Origin: an uncultured Clostridia bacterium
GTDB lineage: Bacteria; Bacillota; Clostridia; Christensenellales; Aristaeellaceae
Reading direction: 5' to 3'
Length of the DNA: 11,893 nt
Assembly: GCA_934615235.1 (NCBI GenBank)
Contig: CAKTTL010000087.1
Span: 1-11,893 of the forward strand
The notes under the pieces are model-generated. The model was not told the origin of the DNA, did not search any database, and saw only the letters and a list, made by a program, of their open reading frames with translations. The number at the start of each line of letters is the position of its first letter. The stretch's first letter is position 1. The position numbers and the translations under genes are program-made. Shown one piece after another: positions 6,774 through 11,893 of the stretch.

Positions 6774-6783
6774 CATAATTATG
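6774..6783. promoter_or_regulatory. Perfect 10-bp dyad in the larA leader
   Basis: CATAATTATG is a perfect palindrome about 20 bp downstream of the larA -10 box, a position where a repressor could block transcription. The related CATAATCATG lies in the spacer of the importer promoter (4252-4261). Short AT-rich palindromes arise by chance, so this is tentative. Confidence 0.25.
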
Positions 6784-6803
6784 CATCGAAATACATGGGC
6801 GTA

Positions 6804-6832
6804 ATTATAGCACGCCCCCGCAGATTTGTCGA
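6804..6832 (-). promoter_or_regulatory. Sigma-A promoter of the larA-aminotransferase operon
   Basis: TCGACA (6827-6832), a 17-bp spacer, and a perfect TATAAT (6804-6809), on the minus strand. It lies directly after the stop of the upstream flavoprotein gene. The leader is about 50 nt. Confidence 0.8.
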
Positions 6833-6846
6833 GAAATTTTCGCGGT

Positions 6847-7440
6847 TTATTTCAGGGCGGCCTGCGCCGCCTTTTTCTTCGCCGCTTCGAGCAGTTTTTC
6901 CGCGTCGTTCCCTGCAATGTCGAGTCCTTCCGCCGCAATCACGCGCACGCGCGGAACGCCCAGCATCGTCGCAAGGCTTTTCAGAAACGGCGCGGCCACG
7001 TCTATCAGCTGCGATTTTCCGGTTTCGTATACGCCGCCGCGCGTGGTGAGAAAAACGCACTCCCGCGCGCGGCACAGCCCCTCGTAGCGGTCGTCGACGC
7101 AGTTGAACGTAAGGCCGGCCACGCAGACATGCTCGAAGTATACGTGCAGCGCCGCCGGGAACGTTCCATTCCAGAAAGGCGCGGCAATCACGATCCGATC
7201 CGCGCCGCGCAGCTGCCGCGCGAGCGCGAACTGCCGCTCGCCCCATGCGCCGAACGCCGCGTCGCGCGCCTGCAGCGCGGCGCAATCGAGCGGCTTCAGC
7301 GCCGTCTGGGACAGGTCTACCGTTTCAATCCCATCCTGCGGATGCGCCGCGCGGTACGCGTCCAGATACGCTTCCGCCAGCGCCCGCGTGCGGGAATTTT
7401 CCCCGCGGATACACGCGTCAATATATAGAAGCTTCGCCAT
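6847..7440 (-). CDS. FMN-dependent NADH-azoreductase-like flavoprotein (flavodoxin-like fold)
   Basis: A 197-residue protein of the flavodoxin-2/AzoR group. The N-terminal strand and loop, with RGENSRTRALAEAYLDAY (12-29), would bind FMN phosphate. PFWNGTFPAALHVYFEHV (88-105) matches the family motif PxYNFxxPAxLKxYxDHV, followed by AGLTF (108-112). TRGGVY (133-138) matches the flavin-edge loop. Such enzymes reduce quinones or azo compounds with NAD(P)H, and the natural substrate here is unknown. The start at 7440 has AAAGGAGAG 6 nt upstream. Upstream in-frame codons run through the promoter. It has its own promoter and is divergent from an XRE regulator gene, which may control it (inference). 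The larA promoter follows its stop at once. Confidence 0.87.
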   Translation of the reverse strand: MAKLLYIDACIRGENSRTRALAEAYLDAYRAAHPQDGIETVDLSQTALKPLDCAALQARDAAFGAWGERQFALARQLRGADRIVIAAPFWNGTFPAALHVYFEHVCVAGLTFNCVDDRYEGLCRARECVFLTTRGGVYETGKSQLIDVAAPFLKSLATMLGVPRVRVIAAEGLDIAGNDAEKLLEAAKKKAAQAALK

Positions 7441-7468
7441 GCTGTTCTCTCCTTTCGATTCGCGCCTT

Positions 7469-7497
7469 ATTATACAGGAAGCGCCGTTTTTCGGCAA
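7469..7497 (-). promoter_or_regulatory. Sigma-A promoter of the flavoprotein gene
   Basis: TTGCCG (7492-7497), a 17-bp spacer and a perfect TATAAT (7469-7474), on the minus strand, 28 bp upstream of the start codon. Confidence 0.8.
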
Positions 7498-7513
7498 CCG
7501 GCAGGAAAAACGG
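7484..7513. promoter_or_regulatory. 9-bp inverted repeat over the flavoprotein -35 box
   Basis: CCGTTTTTC (7484-7492) and GAAAAACGG (7505-7513) are perfect complements 12 bp apart, with the -35 hexamer inside. Two half-sites about two helical turns apart overlapping a promoter are a plausible regulator operator. The DNA is not transcribed from the minus promoter, so an RNA hairpin role is unlikely on that strand. Confidence 0.5.
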
Positions 7514-7528
7514 GGCCGCACGGCAAAC

Positions 7529-7543
7529 TCAATCGACGATTGA
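7529..7543. promoter_or_regulatory. 15-bp perfect dyad in the divergent intergenic region
   Basis: TCAATCG-A-CGATTGA has 7-bp perfect arms. A partial half-site CGATTCA follows at 7560-7566. Its form and place, between divergent promoters of a flavoprotein and an XRE regulator, fit an operator for that regulator, but binding is not shown. Confidence 0.5.
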
Positions 7544-7578
7544 AAACGTAAAAAATGCGCGATTCAACCAGCGCTTGC

Positions 7579-7607
7579 TGTTTTTCCGGCGCGCATTGCG
7601 ATATGAT
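7579..7607 (+). promoter_or_regulatory. Possible weak promoter of the XRE regulator gene
   Basis: TATGAT (7602-7607) is a fair -10 box, 32 bp before the start codon. The -35 is poor: TGTTTT at 17-bp spacing, or TTGCTG at an unfavourable 21 bp. It would probably be weak or need an activator. Confidence 0.35.
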
Positions 7608-7638
7608 CAGGCCACAAAAACGAAGGGAGCAAACGAAA

Positions 7639-8619
7639 ATGAACGAAAAGCAATTCTTTGATTCCAAAATGATCGGTGCAAATATTATGAAGCTTCGCAA
7701 AGCGGCGGGCCTGACGCAGATGCAGCTGGCCGAAACGCTGGGCATCAGCTTTCAGGCTGTTTCCAACTGGGAGCGCGGGCAGAGCTGCCCCGACATCGCG
7801 CGGCTGACGGAGCTTGCGCAGCTGTTCAACGTAACGACGGACGAAATTCTCGGCAGCCAGAAGGCCGCGCGCGTGGTGGACGCGATTGCCAGAGATGAAG
7901 AAATTCCCGCGCTGAGCGCGGAAGAAATGCTCAGCGTCGCCCCGATCCTCTCGCAGGAGCAGGCGGACGAAGCCGCGGAAAAAGTGGAGCACCTCTCCCT
8001 GCACGACCTGGCGCAGATGGCGCCTTTCCTCAGCCAGGAACTGCTGGACGAGGTGGCAGGGCGCCTGCTGACGGAAGGCGTAAAGCTGAGCGAACTGGTG
8101 GCGCTCGCGCCGTTTTTGAGCGACAAGGCAATGGACTCGCTTGCAGAAAACGTAATGCGCGAATCCGGCGGATCCCTCAGTGAAATTATCGGGCTCGCCC
8201 CGTTCCTGAGCGATAAAACGCTGGATGCGCTCGCAATGAACGCATCTGCAGCCCCGCTCAGCGAAATCGTCGGGCTCGCCCCGTTCCTGAGCGACAAAAC
8301 GCTGGATGCGCTTGCCGAAAAACTATTCGCCGAAAACGGCGGTTCCTTCGGCGAAATCGCCGGGCTTGCGCCGTTCCTGAGCGAGAGAACGCTCGGCCGT
8401 CTGGCCGAAGCGCAGTACGACCGCTGCGGCTCGGCGCGCGAGCTGACGGCGCTCCTGCCCTTCCTCGACGACAGCGCGCTGAACCGTCTCGCCGTGCGCG
8501 TGATGGAAAAAGAAGGGTTCTCCGCGCTCACGCCGCTGCTTCCGTTCCTCGACGACGACGAAATGACGAAAATCTTCAAGCGCCGGTTCGACGCGAAAGG
8601 CGGCAGCAATGAACAGTAA
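7639..8619 (+). CDS. XRE-family HTH protein with C-terminal PFL helical repeats
   Basis: A 326-residue protein. Residues 14-71 are a clear XRE/Cro-type helix-turn-helix: IMKLRKAAGLTQMQLAETLG then ISFQAVSNWERGQSCPD and LTELAQLFNVTTDEILG. Residues about 90-320 are eight tandem repeats of 27-30 residues with consensus LSEI-x2-LAPFLSDK-x-LD-x-LAE. The Pro of each PFL (or PIL) motif falls at 102, 129, 158, 188, 215, 245, 274 and 302. The pattern suggests a solenoid of short helix pairs and so a protein-binding or dimerising platform (inference); I cannot name the repeat family. No membrane segment is seen. The start at 7639 has GGGAG 9 nt upstream. It is divergent from the flavoprotein gene, and its end overlaps a 43-codon ORF. 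Confidence 0.9.
   Translation: MNEKQFFDSKMIGANIMKLRKAAGLTQMQLAETLGISFQAVSNWERGQSCPDIARLTELAQLFNVTTDEILGSQKAARVVDAIARDEEIPALSAEEMLSVAPILSQEQADEAAEKVEHLSLHDLAQMAPFLSQELLDEVAGRLLTEGVKLSELVALAPFLSDKAMDSLAENVMRESGGSLSEIIGLAPFLSDKTLDALAMNASAAPLSEIVGLAPFLSDKTLDALAEKLFAENGGSFGEIAGLAPFLSERTLGRLAEAQYDRCGSARELTALLPFLDDSALNRLAVRVMEKEGFSALTPLLPFLDDDEMTKIFKRRFDAKGGSNEQ
7906..8598 (+). repeat. Eight in-gene repeats encoding PFL motifs
   Basis: The repeat units of the XRE protein are visible in DNA as well. Segments 8176-8235 and 8257-8316 are 54/60 identical, with five of the six differences synonymous. Two central units therefore duplicated or converted recently under selection to keep the protein. The outer units (first and last two) have diverged, with PFLDD replacing PFLSD at the C-terminus. 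Confidence 0.85.
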
Positions 8620-8740
8620 CGACGTGTTCGCGCTGGCCGCCTGGTATAGAACGGAGTCCGTGTGGAACTGCGCGGGCGGCGCGCCGCTGCCGGGCGATAA
8701 ATTCAGGCCCCCGTTTCGCGCGCTGAAACGGCGCGGATAA
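8609..8740 (+). CDS. Possible 43-residue small protein overlapping the XRE gene end
   Basis: The ATG lies inside the last codons of the XRE gene (11-bp overlap), the usual geometry of translational coupling, with AAAGGCGG a short way upstream as a possible ribosome site. The product begins MNSNDVFALAAWYRTESVWN and ends FRALKRRG. It has two Trp, one Cys (21) and a basic C-terminus, and is unlike any family I know. The TAA is followed within 6 bp by a strong hairpin terminator, so the ORF fills the space between the regulator and its terminator. It may equally be a chance ORF. Confidence 0.4.
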   Translation: MNSNDVFALAAWYRTESVWNCAGGAPLPGDKFRPPFRALKRRG

Positions 8741-8746
8741 AGCAAA

Positions 8747-8790
8747 AAAGAGCGGATTTGAAGCCTAAACAGGCAGCAAATCCGCTCTTT
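8747..8790. terminator. Bidirectional terminator between the XRE and MATE transcription units
   Basis: AAAGAGCGGATTTG (8747-8760) pairs perfectly over 14 bp with CAAATCCGCTCTTT (8777-8790). An inner GCCT/AGGC stem lies inside the loop. On the minus strand the stem is followed by TTTTTT, ideal for ending the MATE transcript. On the plus strand by TCTATCTTTCTT, adequate for the XRE transcript. Confidence 0.88.
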
Positions 8791-8843
8791 CTATCTTTCT
8801 TCCATACCTTTCCGGGAAAAAGCGGCTTTCTTAGAGGAGGGGG

Positions 8844-8891
8844 TTTGGGGGAGGAACCTTCTTTCTCCCGAAAGAAGGTTCCTCCCCCAAA
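8844..8891. repeat. Perfect 22-bp palindromic hairpin with 4-nt loop
   Basis: Arms 8844-8865 and 8870-8891 are perfect complements (TTTGGGGGAGG...CTTCTTTC) around TCCC. It lies between the MATE stop codon and the shared terminator. On the minus strand it is followed by C-rich DNA, not T, so it is not a standard terminator. A REP-like 3' stem protecting mRNA, or a dispersed palindromic repeat, is more likely (inference). Confidence 0.75.
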
Positions 8892-8916
8892 AATCTACAT
8901 CCTCCCCTCTCGTTCC

Positions 8917-10284
8917 TCACTCCGCCGCGGCGGGCTTGTTCTTTCTGCCCAGCGGGCTGCGGAAATAGCAGATCGTCATCAGTACGGAGCAGAGAATCCA
9001 GCCGACCGGATAGCCGAACGCCATCAGACCGGGAATGTTATTCACGCGCGAAACGGTGAACAGATACGCCTGCCGGAACGCGACGAACGAAATCAGCATG
9101 ATGATCACCGGCATGCGCACGATCCCCGCGCCGCGCAGCGCGCCCGCGTAAATCTGATAGACGATCATCACGCAATAGAACGGCGAAATGACGCGTACAA
9201 ACAGGATGCCGTATTTGAGCACGTCCGCTTCCTGCGTGAAAAGGCTGAGGATCTGCCGCGCAAAGATGTTGACGAGAATCGTCAGCGCCAGCGTTACGCC
9301 CACGGACAGGTACATCGACGTGCGCACGCCCTCCCGCGCGCGCTCCGGTTTGTCCGCACCCGTGTTCTGACCGACGAACGTCGTAATGGCCATGGAAAGG
9401 CTGCTTACAGGCAGCATGATAAACGAGTCCGTCTTGTTGCACGCGCTCCAGCCCGCCATGCAGGAAGAGCCGAACGCGTTGACGTAAGACTGCACGTAAA
9501 CGTTCGAAAAGCACGTCAGCACCTGCTGCAGCGCCGAAGGGAAGCCGATGCCGATGATCTTTTTGAGAATCGGGAAATTGATGCTCAGGTTGCGCGGATG
9601 CAGCTGATAGGGCGCGTGCGTATGCACAAGCACGTAGCTCGTCAGAATCGCGGAGAGGTATTCCGCCAGAATCGTCGCGTACGCGACGCCTTCCACACCC
9701 ATATGGAACACGATCACAAACAGCAGATCGAACAGCGTATTGAACGCCGTGCAGAAGCACAGAAAATACAGCGGACGCTTCGAATCGCCCACCGCGCGGA
9801 GGATTCCCGAGGACATATTATAAACGAGCAATCCCGGCAGGCCGAGGAAGTAAATCGTAAGATATGTCGACGCTTCGCCAAATACGTCTTCCGGCGTGCG
9901 CATGAAACGAAGCATCGGCCCCACCAGCGCCACGCCTACGCCGATAAACACCGTGCTGGAAATCAGCGTCGCAAGCATCGTGGTGTGTACCGCGTCGTGC
10001 AGGTTTTTATGATCGCGCGCGCCGTAATACTGCGCGATAACGACCGTCGCGCCGATGGAAAGCCCGCTCGTCATGCTCACGACCATATTGATGATGCTGC
10101 CCGTAGAGCCGACGGCGGCCAGCGCTTCCTTGCTGACGAAATTGCCCACGACGATGGAGTCGACGGTGTTATACAGCTGCTGAAACAGATTGCCCAGCAG
10201 AAGCGGCAGCGAAAAGCGGATCAGATGGCCGAGAATACTGCCCTCCGTCATAATTGTGTCCCGTGTGTTTGATTTTAATCGCAT
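8917..10284 (-). CDS. MATE-family multidrug/cation efflux transporter
   Basis: A 455-residue membrane protein with about twelve hydrophobic segments, the normal size for the MATE (NorM/DinF-like) group, which exports drugs or metabolites against Na+ or H+. The two homologous halves are visible. The first starts LIRFSLPLLLGNLFQQLYNTVDSI (22-45) with VGNFVSKEALAAVG and GATVVIAQYYGARD. The second starts IIGIGFPSALQQVL with TFVGQNTGADKPERA. GILRAVGDSKRPLY is another family stretch. The start at 10284 has GGGAGG 10 nt upstream. An internal ATG at codon 12 has no good site. It has its own promoter and ends at a shared terminator, so it is monocistronic. The substrate is unknown. Confidence 0.95.
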   Translation of the reverse strand: MRLKSNTRDTIMTEGSILGHLIRFSLPLLLGNLFQQLYNTVDSIVVGNFVSKEALAAVGSTGSIINMVVSMTSGLSIGATVVIAQYYGARDHKNLHDAVHTTMLATLISSTVFIGVGVALVGPMLRFMRTPEDVFGEASTYLTIYFLGLPGLLVYNMSSGILRAVGDSKRPLYFLCFCTAFNTLFDLLFVIVFHMGVEGVAYATILAEYLSAILTSYVLVHTHAPYQLHPRNLSINFPILKKIIGIGFPSALQQVLTCFSNVYVQSYVNAFGSSCMAGWSACNKTDSFIMLPVSSLSMAITTFVGQNTGADKPERAREGVRTSMYLSVGVTLALTILVNIFARQILSLFTQEADVLKYGILFVRVISPFYCVMIVYQIYAGALRGAGIVRMPVIIMLISFVAFRQAYLFTVSRVNNIPGLMAFGYPVGWILCSVLMTICYFRSPLGRKNKPAAAE

Positions 10285-10308
10285 AATGAAAAATCCTCCC
10301 GAACTGTT

Positions 10309-10337
10309 ATAGTAGCACTTCGAAAGGAAAGCGTCAA
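10309..10337 (-). promoter_or_regulatory. Sigma-A promoter of the MATE gene
   Basis: TTGACG (10332-10337), a 17-bp spacer and TACTAT (10309-10314), on the minus strand. The leader is about 20 nt and carries the GGGAGG site. Confidence 0.75.
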
Positions 10338-10376
10338 TCCAGCTCGAGGGTAAAAAAAGTATCCGCGCGTCCTACA

Positions 10377-10427
10377 AAAAACGAAAAAAGCAGGAGGACG
10401 CACAAAAAACGTGCGTTTCCCTCCCGC
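10377..10427 (-). terminator. Intrinsic terminator of the alarmone synthetase gene
   Basis: On the minus strand, 7 bp after the stop codon, GCGGGAGG and CGCAC pair with GTGCG and CCTCCTGC (stem 10390-10427, one small internal loop), followed by TTTTTTCGTTTTTT. The plus strand also has T-rich DNA after the stem, but no plus gene ends here. Confidence 0.9.
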
Positions 10428-10433
10428 AGCATT

Positions 10434-11138
10434 TTATTTTTTCTCCGTACTTTCTTCCTGCGGCCAGTCGTCGATCTGCTGCATGATCGACTGCATATTG
10501 CAGTCCAGCACCGACGCGGTTTCAGCGCACATGCGCAGCTGATCGGCAAACCGCTGTGGAAGGCTCGCGTTGTTTTTATATTGCAGCTCGTGTTCCAGCG
10601 CCGCCCAGGAATCCATCGCAATCGTCCGCAGCTGAATTTCCACGGGCACCGTCTCGCGGTGCGAAGACAGATGCACCGGCAGCGCCACCAGCAGATGCAG
10701 CCCGCGATAGCCGCTCTCCTTGGGCGTGGAGATATAATCGCGGCGGCGCAGCAGCGTCACATCCTCCTGCTTGAGAAGCATTTCGGCCAGGCAGTAGATA
10801 TCGTTGATATACGCGCAGACAACGCGCACGCCGGCAACGTCGCGCACGCCCGCGCGCAGCGCGTCGATGGTAAAAGGCAGCTCCTTGCGGCGCATTTTAC
10901 GCAGCACGCTTTCCGGCATCTTGATTCGGCTTTCGATATGGTGTACCGGGGAACGGTTATAATTCATGCGAAACTCGTCGTCGAGCACTTCGATTTTCGT
11001 GCAGGCAAGCTTCAGCGCGCCGCGGTAAATCGGCAGCAGCGCGGCGTATTCGCGCAGCATCGGCAGCGCTTCCGCATCGGCAGGGGGTATATTTTCAATC
11101 GCCCGCAGGCTGAACATATCGCGTTTTTCCTGGATCAT
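10434..11138 (-). CDS. Small alarmone synthetase, (p)ppGpp synthetase (RelQ/YjbM-like)
   Basis: A 234-residue single-domain GTP/GDP pyrophosphokinase that transfers pyrophosphate from ATP to make (p)ppGpp in the cytoplasm. It has no HD hydrolase, TGS or ACT domain, so it belongs to the small alarmone synthetases. Key stretches are HHIESRIKMPESVLRKM (66-82), DVAGVRVVCAYINDIY (100-115), the substrate loop DYISTPKESGYRGLHLL (134-150) and PVEIQLRTIAMDSWAALEHEL (165-185), with Glu167 and Gln169 as the catalytic EIQ. All synthetase residues appear present. The start at 11138 has GAGGGA 5 nt upstream. The frame stays open far upstream, but that part is promoter and leader. The 5' leader contains a shortened copy of the repeat element. 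Its own terminator makes it monocistronic. Confidence 0.92.
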   Translation of the reverse strand: MIQEKRDMFSLRAIENIPPADAEALPMLREYAALLPIYRGALKLACTKIEVLDDEFRMNYNRSPVHHIESRIKMPESVLRKMRRKELPFTIDALRAGVRDVAGVRVVCAYINDIYCLAEMLLKQEDVTLLRRRDYISTPKESGYRGLHLLVALPVHLSSHRETVPVEIQLRTIAMDSWAALEHELQYKNNASLPQRFADQLRMCAETASVLDCNMQSIMQQIDDWPQEESTEKK

Positions 11139-11158
11139 GTCGGTCCCTCGTTTCTTAG

Positions 11159-11195
11159 TGCGCATCCGAAAAGGAAGAGAAGGGAAATTTTTTTC
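11159..11195. repeat. Degenerate short copy of the terminal-inverted-repeat element
   Basis: TGCGCATCCGAAAAGGAAGAG resembles the left end of the 3226-3385 element and GGGAAATTTTTTTCAGATACACGC its right end, here joined without the centre. As RNA from the minus strand, the ends can still pair: GCG with CGC, a 2-nt bulge, then 10 pairs including two G-U. It lies in the leader of the alarmone synthetase gene, 20 bp before the start codon. Confidence 0.6.
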
Positions 11196-11217
11196 AGATA
11201 CACGCTGCGCTTTCACC

Positions 11218-11245
11218 ATCATACTATGGCGCTGACGTTGAACAA
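11218..11245 (-). promoter_or_regulatory. Probable promoter of the alarmone synthetase gene
   Basis: TTGTTC (11240-11245), a 16-bp spacer, and TATGAT (11218-11223), on the minus strand. It would give a leader of about 70 nt containing the shortened repeat element. The hexamers are only fair matches. Confidence 0.5.
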
Positions 11246-11352
11246 AGTTAAACAAAAAGCCCCTTTTTCCTTCAAAAAAGAAATTATTTCCAGTTTGTTT
11301 ATATATAATTGAAATTTGGCGGATACAATAGAGGGCGGAGAGAGAAAAAAAT

Positions 11353-11381
11353 ATCCGCGCAAAGCGCGGATGCACGGATAT
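11353..11381 (+). other. Leader hairpin with two possible pairings, upstream of the Cys-rich gene
   Basis: ATCCGCGC (11353-11360) pairs perfectly with GCGCGGAT (11364-11371). The overlapping ATATCCG (11351-11357) can instead pair with CGGATAT (11375-11381). No T run follows, so it is not a terminator. The rest of 11219-11417 shows only AT-rich DNA. A TATAAT at 11304-11309 may be the plus-strand -10 box, but no good -35 stands in front of it. Confidence 0.4.
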
Positions 11382-11417
11382 CCTGAAAAACCGAACGATT
11401 TTGCGAGGTGAATAAAA

Positions 11418-11642
11418 ATGAAAAATTCCTGCTTTGCTCTTGCGAAAGACGGCCGCTGCCGCGTGCTGACGGTCGGTATGTGCCAGGGGGAGAACTGCCC
11501 CTTCTACAAAACGCAGGCGCAGTTCGATCACGATCGCGATCAGGCAAGGGAAAGCATCCGCCGCCTGAGCGACGAGGACCGCACGTGGATTGCGGAGAAA
11601 TATTTCGACGAAAACAAGCTCTGGCGGGAAATCGGCGCGTGA
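11418..11642 (+). CDS. Small Cys-rich protein, unknown function
   Basis: A 74-residue protein with a good ribosome site (GAGGTG 7 nt upstream). Four cysteines in the first third, C5-x8-C14-x7-C22-x4-C27 with GENCPFYKT after the third, suggest a small zinc- or iron-binding knuckle. The C-terminal half, QARESIRRLSDEDRTWIAEK onward, is charged and probably helical. Short proteins with a CPFYKT-type motif occur in Firmicutes, to my recollection without known function. There is no signal peptide or membrane segment. It stands alone, flanked upstream by a structured leader and downstream (6 bp) by a tandem pair of repeat elements, which may supply its 3' end. Confidence 0.75.
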   Translation: MKNSCFALAKDGRCRVLTVGMCQGENCPFYKTQAQFDHDRDQARESIRRLSDEDRTWIAEKYFDENKLWREIGA

Positions 11643-11647
11643 TTTCT

Positions 11648-11753
11648 GCGTACAGCTGAAAAAAGAGGAGACGGCGGCTCGAGCGAATTTCCCGATGCTG
11701 AAATCGCGAAAAAACGCCGAGCCGGAGTCTCCGGGAATTTTTCAGATACGCCC
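11648..11753 (+). repeat. Terminal-inverted-repeat element, centre-deleted copy (106 bp)
   Basis: The left end GCGTACAGCTGAAAAA is worn, while the right end TTTTTCAGATACGCCC keeps 15 of 16 bases of the consensus end. The last 30 bases differ from the 3226-3385 copy at only two positions. Compared with that copy it lacks about 54 central bases, the part with the inner hairpin. GGAGAC and GGCTCG near its left end pair with CGAGCC and GTCTCC near its right, so the short form can still fold into one long stem. Confidence 0.7.
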
Positions 11754-11754
11754 A

Positions 11755-11893
11755 GGGTGTATCTGAAAAAGGAAGAGGCGACAGCACGAGCGGATTTTTC
11801 GTCAGTTCAAGGAGGAAAATCGAAGGTTTAGCGGCGCTAAATCGAGATTTCCCGACGCAGAAATGGCGGAAAAGACGCCGTGATGGAGTCTCA
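11755..11893 (+). repeat. MITE-like element, near-identical copy cut by window end
   Basis: The 139 bases match 3226-3364 with seven substitutions and no insertions or deletions. The right inverted repeat would lie about 21 bases past the window. It starts one base after the 106-bp copy, in the same orientation, with CA rather than TA on its left. The close match to a copy 8.5 kb away points to recent spread or to selection on the sequence. Confidence 0.85.

Noticed and set aside
4237..6778. Plus-strand open frames opposite the aminotransferase and larA (4237-5514 and 5456-6778)
   Set aside because: Both are shadows of genes with intact active sites on the minus strand. Composition is Arg/His-rich with no motif.
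7906..8598. CRISPR-like periodic repeats
   Set aside because: The periodicity of about 81-90 bp is explained by in-frame protein repeats. There are no identical direct repeats separated by unique spacers.
8758..10272. 504-codon plus-strand frame opposite the MATE gene
   Set aside because: It starts inside the terminator hairpin, is antisense to a clear MATE transporter and has low-complexity basic composition.
11225..11311. 28-codon plus-strand ORF beginning MALTLNKVKQ
   Set aside because: No ribosome site, and it overlaps the minus-strand promoter region. Nothing supports translation.
11139..11531. N-terminal extension of the alarmone synthetase
   Set aside because: The frame is open for 131 more codons, but this covers the likely promoter, the repeat element and the opposite-strand Cys-rich gene. 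The start at 11138 has a ribosome site and gives the normal family length.

Overview
The window looks like chromosome from a GC-rich member of the Firmicutes, most likely an uncultured gut Clostridia (inference). Support comes from strong GGAGG-type ribosome sites, sigma-A promoters with 16-17 bp spacers, a T-box leader before pheST, and gene families typical of that group. Exact taxonomy cannot be read from the sequence.

Layout. Bases 1-7440 are a co-oriented minus-strand run. Listed from its low-coordinate (downstream) end it holds: the start of pheT (cut by the window edge); pheS; a T-box riboswitch reading Phe UUC with its own promoter; an amino-acid ABC importer (ATPase, permease, binding protein) with a strong promoter upstream of the binding-protein gene; a class I/II aminotransferase 4 bp behind a LarA-type nickel-dependent 2-hydroxyacid racemase, with its own promoter; and an FMN-dependent azoreductase-like flavoprotein. 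A divergent intergenic region carrying two perfect dyads separates this run from a plus-strand XRE regulator. That regulator has an unusual C-terminus of eight PFL repeats and overlaps a possible 43-residue ORF. A bidirectional terminator and a perfect 22-bp palindrome lie between it and a minus-strand MATE exporter. Next come a minus-strand small alarmone synthetase with a good terminator and a plus-strand Cys-rich small protein.

Mobile or repeated DNA. A family of short elements with 16-bp terminal inverted repeats (GGGTGTATCTGAAAAA) occurs four times: 3226-3385 (complete, TA on both sides), 11159-11195 (only the ends kept, in the leader of the alarmone synthetase), 11648-11753 (centre deleted) and 11755-11893 (cut by the window end, 132/139 identical to the first). 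This is the most unusual signal here. It looks like a MITE-like or structured intergenic element and is not explained by any gene in the window.

How the genes may work together (inference). The importer, aminotransferase and LarA homologue could link amino-acid uptake to 2-oxo and 2-hydroxy acids, perhaps aromatic ones given the neighbouring Phe-responsive pheST. LarA needs a nickel-pincer cofactor made by LarB, LarC and LarE, and none of these genes is in the window. Few terminators are visible inside the minus-strand run, so read-through between its transcription units is likely.
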